NCBI RefSeq assembly: GCF_964026555.1
Contig: NZ_OZ032159.1
Coordinates: forward strand, 1,537,457 to 1,601,456
DNA: 64,000 nt
Source: Candidatus Tisiphia endosymbiont of Beris chalybata
GTDB taxonomy: Bacteria > Pseudomonadota > Alphaproteobacteria > Rickettsiales > Rickettsiaceae
Direction of reading: 5' to 3'
Below the pieces are notes generated by a model, which saw only the letters and a list, made by a program, of their open reading frames with translations, was not told where the DNA came from and made no database searches. Numbering within the stretch: position 1 is the first letter of the stretch; each line of letters starts with the position of its first letter. Shown here in pieces: positions 56,824 through 64,000 of the stretch. The translations under genes were made by a program, and so were the position numbers.

Positions 56824-57811
56824 CGCCATGTTCGACTTTTTTTTAAGATTGACAAAAGAATAGGATAGCCTAATAAGGTCATAGTTCAATTATCGAGAAA
56901 GAAGCTATGACCCTAGAAGAGTTTATCATTACTGTGTATTGTTTCATAGAAGAAAAAATGACTATAATAACCAAAAATATCAAAGTAAGGAAAGCAGGAT
57001 TTCCACCTTGCTTAAGTGACGTGGAAGCATTAACAATGGAAGTGGTGGGAGAATTTATCGGTTTGCACCAAGACAAGCAGATATGGGAATATTTTAAACG
57101 TCATTTTCAAGAATGGTTTCCCAATCTAAAGAGTAGACCGTCTTATGTGAAGCAATGTAGCGGTCTTTTATCTATTAAGAACATGCTGCTTGCCGACTTG
57201 TTTAAGAGTGCAAGCAAATCAGATCTGCATATGATAGATGGGGTACCGATTCCTGTAATAAATTTGGCCCGAGCAACGAGAGGGCGATGTTTTAAGGAAT
57301 ACGCTGACTATGGGTACTGCGCTTCGAAAGATAGCTATTATTACGGTTTTCTAGGACACGTATTAATTAATGAAGAAGGTCGAATAGCTGGATTCATGAT
57401 AACTCCTGCTAATGGGTCTGAACGTGAAGCTCTGCAAGTAATGTCTCCTAATATTAGTGGCATGGTACTGGGCGATAAAGGCTATCTTGGTCAGGATTTA
57501 AAAGATGAGTTGGCCACCAAAAACATTGATTTACAAACACCTTTAAAAAAGAATATGAAGGATAATAGATCCAAGAATTTCCTTAAATGGATTACTGCTA
57601 CTCGTCGTTTAATTGAAACTGTTATTGGTCAGCTTACAGAACGTTTTGCTATTAATGCTATCAGAGTTAAGAGTTACTGGCATCTACAATCTCGCATCGC
57701 TAGAAAATTACTTGCTCATACTATTGCTACATTTTTGACAAAGTCTTTAAAACTTGTGCCAACACAACTCGAAAAATTAGTTACCTGCTAAAAAAAAGTC
57801 GAACATGGCGT
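56823..57811 (+). mobile_element. IS982-family element A, intact, without target duplication
   Basis: 989 bp from ACGCCATG to CATGGCGT. Flanks are ATATTTA on the left and TAATTAG on the right, so there is no 7-bp repeat. The genes on the two sides differ, suggesting recombination between two IS-A copies with loss of the DNA between them. Confidence 0.92.
56907..57791 (+). CDS. IS982-family transposase (element A)
   Basis: 294 residues, intact, the same as at 26134, 39681 and 45498. Confidence 0.93.
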   Translation: MTLEEFIITVYCFIEEKMTIITKNIKVRKAGFPPCLSDVEALTMEVVGEFIGLHQDKQIWEYFKRHFQEWFPNLKSRPSYVKQCSGLLSIKNMLLADLFKSASKSDLHMIDGVPIPVINLARATRGRCFKEYADYGYCASKDSYYYGFLGHVLINEEGRIAGFMITPANGSEREALQVMSPNISGMVLGDKGYLGQDLKDELATKNIDLQTPLKKNMKDNRSKNFLKWITATRRLIETVIGQLTERFAINAIRVKSYWHLQSRIARKLLAHTIATFLTKSLKLVPTQLEKLVTC

Positions 57812-58005
57812 TAATTAGTGTATTAGTAGAGATTATGTTAAACAATGATTTAAATTTAAGAATAAAGTGTCTGGAATTAGCTATTGCATCTAGTTGTAAT
57901 GGTGAAATCACAGAGATTGCTATGAAATATTATAATTTTCTGACAGGTAAAAATGATCCTATGATTTTTATCTCAGCTTTTAACCCTAGCATGAAACTTA
58001 ATTAA
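57812..58005 (+). pseudogene. gene fragment cut by IS982-A
   Basis: About 63 codons, [20 protein letters not shown] through [13 protein letters not shown], ending KLN. The apparent ATG lies in the IS end, so the true N-terminus is lost. Alpha-helical, family unknown. Confidence 0.5.
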
Positions 58006-58039
58006 AGGAGATTAATAATAATCTGCCTCTATTATAAAA

Positions 58040-59230
58040 CTATCCCTCCTGTAGCACTTGATCCTTTACCGTTTCCATAGCGCCTGTAACTTTTTCCATA
58101 AATTCTCTTACGGGGTCTAAGCTTAACCTGGCATAAATTGCTGTGGATTGAGGGCTTTTATGATTCAGTGCTTTACCAATAACGTACTGACTTGCACCAA
58201 GAATTGCCATCCAACTGGCATGGGTGCGCCTAAGATCATGGATCCTTAAATCTGTAAAACCAGCATTCTTACAGAGTCTCTTCCATGCTTTCTTAGGTTC
58301 TTGCAAGTGCCCACTACTACTAGTATCGCTAGGAAATACCCACTCACTTGTTGCTTTCTTTTGCCTAACCTCTAATATTTTTATTGTGCTATCAGTTAAC
58401 ACTACGGTCTGCGGCTCTCCATTCTTAGTATCTGCTATATACCACGTTTTATTTGCAAAACTTATATTCTCCCAACGCATAGCTAAAACATTACTTTTAC
58501 GCGCCCCAGTATATAACGATATCAAAATAAAATCCTTCATTGTGTGACTTGTCTCTTTTTCTAAGGCTTGAAAGAATCTGGGTGCTTCCTCTTTAGTAAT
58601 ATATCTATCCCTTGATTGTTCCTTGTGTTTTGTAATGCCAGTGATAGGATTTTTCTCTAATAACTCCCATTCAATAGCTTTATTAAATACAGCACTGCAC
58701 ATCTCCAAAAACCTATTGGCACTGTACTTACCAGAAGTAGTAATATCGTTAAAGGTCTTCTGAATATCTGCTTTTTGTATATCCGAGATTTTCATAGGAT
58801 AAAAGTGTTTAGCCTGCCTATCCATTGTAGTAATATAATCCTTCCATCTTTTAATATTATGTCGTCCATAGTCATTAATATATTTGTCAAACAATTCCTT
58901 AAAGCTTAGTTCTTCAGATGATATATCAAGTAATTGATTAGATAATTTAAATTTTTCTTCCATAGGGTTAACACCTTTAGCCACTTGACTTTTGAATTCA
59001 GCCGCCTTTACTCTAGCATCAACAATAGATAAATCAGGAAAACGTCCTATTTTAATTCTCTGATATTTTTTCTGAATTACTATCCCTAAATAAAATCCTT
59101 TAGTACCACCATATGATACTATCAGAATTAATCCAGCTTCTTTAGTATCTTTATAAACATCTCTTTTTTCTTTTGGTGGTTCAATTTTATATAAAGCGTC
59201 TTTCGTAAAAGTTAATAATCTTTCTGTCAT
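58040..59230 (-). CDS. tyrosine-type site-specific integrase
   Basis: 396 residues with the phage-type layout: N-terminal arm-binding DUF4102-like domain (YKDTKEAGLILIVSYGGTKGF), a core-binding middle and the catalytic domain. Active residues are Arg244 (LYTGARKSN), His331 and Arg334 (HDLRRTHASW), His357 (LNHKSPQST) and nucleophile Tyr366 (AIYARL). The frame is intact. It probably integrated the RAGE or a part of it; tRNA 3' ends are typical targets, and the tRNA-Pro half at 38271 is the only such scar visible. Marks the right part of the island. Confidence 0.93.
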   Translation of the reverse strand: MTERLLTFTKDALYKIEPPKEKRDVYKDTKEAGLILIVSYGGTKGFYLGIVIQKKYQRIKIGRFPDLSIVDARVKAAEFKSQVAKGVNPMEEKFKLSNQLLDISSEELSFKELFDKYINDYGRHNIKRWKDYITTMDRQAKHFYPMKISDIQKADIQKTFNDITTSGKYSANRFLEMCSAVFNKAIEWELLEKNPITGITKHKEQSRDRYITKEEAPRFFQALEKETSHTMKDFILISLYTGARKSNVLAMRWENISFANKTWYIADTKNGEPQTVVLTDSTIKILEVRQKKATSEWVFPSDTSSSGHLQEPKKAWKRLCKNAGFTDLRIHDLRRTHASWMAILGASQYVIGKALNHKSPQSTAIYARLSLDPVREFMEKVTGAMETVKDQVLQEG

Positions 59231-59787
59231 ATTTTATACATCCAATTAAAGTTAAATTCTTAATGATTTTGTAATGGTGTTATAATGAATCTTTCTAAGA
59301 TTGTTAGTCTCTTGTTAATATAATGCATAATTGTGGCAGTAATTGTTTATCTGTGTTCTCAAATCAACACAATCACTAGGAATAACACGAGCAAAAGGTT
59401 AATAGACTGTAAGAAATATGATAAAGAGTAGATCTAGACTACAATTTTTGCAGCTTACTCCAAGAAGTTACGATAGCTGTTCATTCATCCCTTAAGGTCT
59501 ATTTTAATTATTATACTGCTGTACTATGACTATGCGACTGGCAGGTTCATGATAAGATAAAATTGTAAGGCACTAAACAATATTGTCAGTATAATAATGA
59601 TGAATATATATAGCCGTTCGAAATCATCTTGCATAATGATACCTATTGTTTTATAACTTATAATATCTATACTGCTAGTGTAGTATTGCACTAGCTTTTA
59701 GTATATTAATACACCTATAATATTATGTATATAAATATACATAATATTATAACTTAAAATATATAAATAAAATATTTTATAACCAAA
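59231..59787. other. AT-rich control region between integrase and XRE regulator
   Basis: No gene seen in 557 bp. An imperfect inverted repeat GCTAGTG/CACTAGC lies at about 59674-59696, and a long palindrome at 59716-59751. It probably holds divergent promoters. Confidence 0.5.
59716..59751. promoter_or_regulatory. 36-bp perfect palindrome, probable operator
   Basis: The 17-bp arms (TATAATATTATGTATAT and its inverse) flank a 2-bp AA centre. It ends 36 bp before the XRE start codon, a natural place for an autoregulatory operator. Confidence 0.5.
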
Positions 59788-60207
59788 ATGTCACATTTGA
59801 TTATTAAGAAGAATATAGAAAGATTACTGAAGGAAAGAGATTGGCGGGTTGCAGATCTGGAAAATAAGATTGGACAAAGTAGAAGTGTAACAAACATTTT
59901 TAGAGGTGCTTCTAAGAATCCTACAATAGAAGTGTTGCAAGCTATTGCTAAAGCTTTGGATGTAGACCTGCAAGAATTACTTCTAGATCATGATAGTAAT
60001 GATTCTGTACTTAATATAGCCTTGCTCCGTGATACGTGTAATAAAATTATTAATGAACTTGAGGGCATTAACTATCCAATCACGGTAAAATACAGTAATA
60101 TATTTACGCTTATTAGAGAAGTGTATGAATATTCAACGCAGTTAAATCTTGTTAAGGCTGATGATAATTTTACTAAATGGCTAATACACAAACATTATAA
60201 ACACTAA
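59788..60207 (+). CDS. XRE-family transcriptional regulator
   Basis: 139 residues. The N-terminal helix-turn-helix is VADLENKIGQSRSVTNIFRGASKNPTIEVLQAIAKALDVDLQELL (about residues 18-63), a lambda-repressor-like domain. The C-terminal 70 residues are helical with no known sensor domain. A long palindrome just upstream suggests self-regulation. It lies beside the STAND operon on the opposite strand (convergent), so it might control the integrase side or act alone. Confidence 0.85.
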   Translation: MSHLIIKKNIERLLKERDWRVADLENKIGQSRSVTNIFRGASKNPTIEVLQAIAKALDVDLQELLLDHDSNDSVLNIALLRDTCNKIINELEGINYPITVKYSNIFTLIREVYEYSTQLNLVKADDNFTKWLIHKHYKH

Positions 60208-60266
60208 TGTTTGGATACAAGCTAAGTGATACACTCATGTTAATTGTGATACGTTGAGTGAAAAAA

Positions 60267-62537
60267 TTAATGGCATATCCCATATATCTCTTCTGTTCTA
60301 TGATGATTTGGTCCAAAATATTTTAATAACAATGTATAAAAATAAGCACATTGTATGTGACTCTCTTTGTCATTAGGCAGATTTTTTGCAGCTTTTGCTG
60401 CCTTAGCAAAGGTATGACTGACATTATCCATATTACCAATATTTTTTATACCATAGATATTCCAATAAATATTTTTAACTAATCTATAAGTACTCATAGC
60501 CTCTTCCGCCTTACCTACAGCACTTAATGCATCAGCTGTTGCTACTAAGGCATGGGCTAAAAATATATCTTTTGAATTGTCTAAATCACCTTCTGTATTG
60601 TTTCTACTTTCATCGCTTACTAATAAATTAACTGCTTCATGAGCATGATCTAATGCCTCTTTTTCTTTGCCAACTCCAAGCTCAGCTCTAGAAAGCTCTG
60701 TTAAAGTACCAGCTAAAACAGTTGTAGAAATGTCTTCTTTCTTCCTGTTTTTTATATTTTCGTATATATTATTATTTACAATATCATAAGCTTCTTTAAA
60801 CTTTCCCATATAGTTCAATATCATAGCTTGTATTATATATTCCGAAGCAAGAAATACTCCCTTTGTAGCTTTATCTACCGGAGAATATAATTTATCTATA
60901 TCAAGCAGTAACATATTTAAAGCTTCTTGGTATTGTCCTTTAGCTAGCAAAATATCAGCCTTAACTGTTTCTACTAAATTCATCCCTAAAAATGTCTTAA
61001 GAGTAGTAGGGCGTATCTTTTCTGCTTTACCGATGTTTTCTTCAGCATTACTTACATCTCCTATAGCAAGCTGTATTATCGCTTTATTAGCATAAATATA
61101 AGATTTTAGTTCTTGATAGCCTGATGTTTTTTGAACAATTTTTTCTGCCTTATCTAAGTATTGCATGGTAGTTTTGATAGGTTGATTATCCATAGCATAT
61201 TTATACATACCTATAAAGACTAGATAGCCGCTATATACAGACTTTTCTTTATCACTACGGAACCATAGGCTGATGCTTTGTTGTTTATTTTGAAACCAAT
61301 CAATCATTTTCTTAGCATTATAGGAGTGGCGTTGTCCTATTAAGTAATACCATAGCAGTTTTTCTCTCAGTTCCATTATCTTATAGAGATCAGCTTTATA
61401 CTTATCTGCATTATGGAGTAATATTTCTAGATTACCTTCTAAAAAGCTAGAACTTTTGAGTACTACTAACCTTTTATTCACTGCTTCAGGTATCATATTA
61501 TTAAACCCATCTAATAATAAGTTGACATTTTGCTGATTTAATTTACTGCCAGCTAGGTGTAATAATTCTTCTTTTACTGCATCATGTATTCTAAATATTT
61601 GATTGTTTCGATCTTCATTAATTTCTTCAACTAAGCCGAACCTTATAATATCATCAAATAATTCAGATAAATTGCCCTGGTTCTTCATCAATTGTTCTAA
61701 TAAATACCGGGGTATTCTTTGGTTATTTAACAAAACCATCTTATATAATAAGTCTTTGCTTTGCGGAGTGATTTCTTTCAAAACAATATTTAAGTGCGCT
61801 CCTAACTTATTATGATGCTTTTCCATATAGTCTATATATTCCTTAATCGTCATGTGATTATTATTCTGCAAGAAAATAGCGCTATGGCTTATCATATAAG
61901 TAGGATATCCTTGCACACTGCTAGCTAATTCCCTAATAAATTCTAATGGCTGATTCTTGATAATTTTATTAATTACTGTGATAACATATTTTTCCTGTAA
62001 ATAAGGTACTACAATTTTAGGCAGTAAATATCTACTATCTTGTGAACAAACAATAATGTGACCATTATGATACCAATCAATAATATCTTTAATCTTATCA
62101 TTTTCATTAAGATGCAGATTATCAAATATTAACAACCAATTATTTTTAGGTTTTAAATATTCCATCAGGCTGTTCTTAACATTTTTGATATTTTCAGAGA
62201 TATAGCATTTCTCATCAGGACATATTCGCTGGTTAATTGCCTTGGCGATCAGCATAAACTGTGGCGTTAGATCAATGCTGGTGTCAATAAAAGCAATAAT
62301 ATCATAGCCTTGAGCATATTCTTGCGCATACTTCCTGACTATCTCACTTTTACCCATTCCAGTAATACCAGTGATCCCTACTATTTTATGTTGCTGTAAT
62401 TTTTCTCTTAAATCCGCAATCTGTTCTTCATGATTAACAAAGTAATATACTGGTTCTTCTTTATTAATAATAATTGCATATATATTGGAGTTATATAATA
62501 CTGTGATGAATAAAAAAATTATTAACTGCTTTATCAT
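60267..62537 (-). CDS. exported NB-ARC/STAND NTPase with TPR-like C-terminus
   Basis: 756 residues. An N-terminal signal-like stretch (MIKQLIIFLFITVLYNSNIYA) precedes a STAND core: VNHEEQIADLREKLQQHK, P-loop GITGITGMGKSE (54-65), and LLIFDNL (135-141, Walker B). RIPRYLLEQLM and FRIHDAVKEELL lie in the winged-helix region. From about residue 430 the protein is made of helical repeats of TPR type (YQELKSYIYANKAIIQLAIGD, ELSRAELGVGKEKEALDHA). The start overlaps the upstream gene by 4 bp, so the two are one operon. STAND proteins are usually cytosolic switches; here the leader suggests export or membrane anchoring. Function unknown. Confidence 0.75.
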   Translation of the reverse strand: MIKQLIIFLFITVLYNSNIYAIIINKEEPVYYFVNHEEQIADLREKLQQHKIVGITGITGMGKSEIVRKYAQEYAQGYDIIAFIDTSIDLTPQFMLIAKAINQRICPDEKCYISENIKNVKNSLMEYLKPKNNWLLIFDNLHLNENDKIKDIIDWYHNGHIIVCSQDSRYLLPKIVVPYLQEKYVITVINKIIKNQPLEFIRELASSVQGYPTYMISHSAIFLQNNNHMTIKEYIDYMEKHHNKLGAHLNIVLKEITPQSKDLLYKMVLLNNQRIPRYLLEQLMKNQGNLSELFDDIIRFGLVEEINEDRNNQIFRIHDAVKEELLHLAGSKLNQQNVNLLLDGFNNMIPEAVNKRLVVLKSSSFLEGNLEILLHNADKYKADLYKIMELREKLLWYYLIGQRHSYNAKKMIDWFQNKQQSISLWFRSDKEKSVYSGYLVFIGMYKYAMDNQPIKTTMQYLDKAEKIVQKTSGYQELKSYIYANKAIIQLAIGDVSNAEENIGKAEKIRPTTLKTFLGMNLVETVKADILLAKGQYQEALNMLLLDIDKLYSPVDKATKGVFLASEYIIQAMILNYMGKFKEAYDIVNNNIYENIKNRKKEDISTTVLAGTLTELSRAELGVGKEKEALDHAHEAVNLLVSDESRNNTEGDLDNSKDIFLAHALVATADALSAVGKAEEAMSTYRLVKNIYWNIYGIKNIGNMDNVSHTFAKAAKAAKNLPNDKESHIQCAYFYTLLLKYFGPNHHRTEEIYGICH

Positions 62538-63907
62538 TTTCTATCCTTAGCGCTTTTATGATCATCTAACTTAATAATTTTTGCTATTTTAGGAGTATTA
62601 TTATTTAAGTCTATTGTTGCACTACACAATTTTATTTCTATAGTCGTCGAATTATTATTTCTATTAACAATATAATCTAGTTGTAGCCTTTTTAGGAGAA
62701 TAAATATTTGCCCTAAGCTTAATATGTATAAGTTAGCAGTATCATTAAATATTTTCTCAGAATATCTGATCAACAAGTTTTGATCTAAACGAAAACCATC
62801 GCTTGTACAAATAATAGCCTCTTCCTGAAAAACTAACTTTATATACCGGTTACTTGTCGTATTTTTATTAAAATGCAGCATATTAGCTAGCATACTCATC
62901 ATAATCTGATTAAATATTTCACACTCAACAGGTATAACGAGCTTATCTATCTTATTTACTATATCCAAGGTAATGTTAGCACCATAATAGGCTACGTAAC
63001 CATTAAAGTAGTGTGTTAAGTCTAAAATTATTGGAGATAATTCTATTTCATGGGAGTTTATTTTTTTCTGACTCGCAAATGTTGCTACTGGCACAGGAAA
63101 ATATTCACCATTATATTCAGATTCTAAATCACTAATATCCAATTTATGGAGAAAATTTGTGTTAATAGAAGCTTTAAAATATTGATAACACTTTAGAATA
63201 AATTCTTCGTTTATCTTATAAAATAAAGATAGATTATTACTTCTAGCAATGCTATTTGCTAACTCTAATTCCAATCTTGCCAGCTTAACTTGTAACCTGC
63301 GGTTTCTATTAAGTACAAGCAATAATATCGCTATAGATATGAAAAAGACAATACTAGATCCTACGATTATTATTAAAACGTCATTGTTTATTTGAGCTAT
63401 AGCTTGTTGTTCTTGATACGAATCTGGATTAATTTGTATTATGACTTTAAGTAGTAAATCTTTCGTGATTAGATATTCTTTGATTATACTATTGCTATAG
63501 TCGGTTAAACCATTACTAATTATTGGTTGATCATTAACGATAATAGCATAGTTAAATGCTTGATCAAAAAGCTCATTCATTAATTCCTGAAATGTTAAAT
63601 ACGGTAAATTATGAGTTACAACATAATTTTTGATATGTTCTTTAGCTGCTAACATGTGATCAGATATTGAATTCTCCTGTTCTTTATTTAATGTTTGGAA
63701 TGCAGTATTTAAATTATTTACGATCAGTGACTTTATTATCTCATGTTGTACCTCTAACCTAATAAAGTTGTGGTCCTGATGTTTTTGCCAGACTTTGTAA
63801 TAAAGTCCCATATCAAGGATGATGATAATACATAATACCAGAAGTGTATAAGCCATAGTTAACTTAAGGGTAGAATGCTGACCCTGTATGTTACGTTGAA
63901 TTATCAT
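62534..63907 (-). CDS. membrane sensor-like protein with degenerate kinase-like C-terminus
   Basis: 457 residues: membrane helix 17-37 (LTMAYTLLVLCIIIILDMGL), an extracytoplasmic segment of about 140 residues, a second helix 177-199, and a cytoplasmic part with a coiled linker (RLQVKLARLELELANSIAR). The C-terminal region ECEIFNQIMMSMLANMLHF sits where a histidine kinase N-box would be, but the canonical DxGxG and His box are absent. The layout is sensor-kinase-like and probably inactive as a kinase. It overlaps the STAND gene by 4 bp. Kinase origin is inferred from layout only. Confidence 0.6.
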   Translation of the reverse strand: MIIQRNIQGQHSTLKLTMAYTLLVLCIIIILDMGLYYKVWQKHQDHNFIRLEVQHEIIKSLIVNNLNTAFQTLNKEQENSISDHMLAAKEHIKNYVVTHNLPYLTFQELMNELFDQAFNYAIIVNDQPIISNGLTDYSNSIIKEYLITKDLLLKVIIQINPDSYQEQQAIAQINNDVLIIIVGSSIVFFISIAILLLVLNRNRRLQVKLARLELELANSIARSNNLSLFYKINEEFILKCYQYFKASINTNFLHKLDISDLESEYNGEYFPVPVATFASQKKINSHEIELSPIILDLTHYFNGYVAYYGANITLDIVNKIDKLVIPVECEIFNQIMMSMLANMLHFNKNTTSNRYIKLVFQEEAIICTSDGFRLDQNLLIRYSEKIFNDTANLYILSLGQIFILLKRLQLDYIVNRNNNSTTIEIKLCSATIDLNNNTPKIAKIIKLDDHKSAKDRK

Positions 63908-64000
63908 TACCTTAAAATATCAATTGTTAATTATGACTTTGATCATAATATATTTATTAGGTAATTCTACAAAACATATATGTTAACAAGAAATGTTGTT

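Overview
The window reads as a chromosome segment of an AT-rich obligate intracellular alphaproteobacterium of the order Rickettsiales, most likely family Rickettsiaceae. The signs are Rickettsia-like housekeeping proteins (frataxin, bL25, a GltX, a DUF2671-like protein), short palindromic elements in spacers and inside genes, an F-type/Ti-type RAGE (Rickettsiales amplified genetic element), and IS families common in these symbionts. I cannot name the genus from sequence alone; a relative outside the classic spotted-fever and typhus Rickettsia is my guess.

Layout. Bases 1-21.5 kb are ordinary chromosome: dprA (partial), a peroxiredoxin, two ABC exporters, an LPS-type glycosyltransferase, plsC, trpS, tRNA-Thr, rpmG-rpsP, recA-fabG, gltX, rplY, pth, ychF, a GST-like gene, an O-antigen ligase-like gene, a GTA-type holin and cyaY. 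The spacers are loaded with palindromic repeats of several families. From 21.56 kb to about 59.2 kb lies a decayed RAGE: the traG C-terminus, a TPR protein, a DnaA-like replication gene, dam, a histidine kinase, an AAA-like/PD-(D/E)XK protein, traD_Ti, traA_Ti and a tyrosine integrase. Apart from the traG tail the F-type secretion genes are missing. The element is cut by IS982-, IS3-, IS630-, ISAs1- and IS4-type insertions. In several cases target duplications (7, 5, 9 or 3 bp) let the original gene be rebuilt exactly. A 50-bp 3' half of tRNA-Pro at 38.27 kb looks like an attachment scar. A WH2/polyproline protein resembling the Rickettsia actin nucleator RickA, broken by a frameshift and an IS3 copy, is embedded at 30.4-33.5 kb. 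From 59.7 kb to the end are an XRE regulator and a two-gene operon: a membrane protein with a degenerate kinase-like C-terminus, overlapping a signal-peptide-bearing NB-ARC/TPR (STAND) protein.

How it fits together. The left third is core metabolism, translation, DNA repair and envelope work. The middle is a conjugative island that has lost its transfer channel and most intact tra genes, so it is probably immobile; its signalling, methylation and nuclease cargo remains open. The most unusual items are the exported STAND/membrane-sensor pair, the RickA-like VC-region protein, the three-layer nested insertion whose pieces rebuild to exact element lengths, and palindromic repeats placed in frame in protein genes or nested inside one another.
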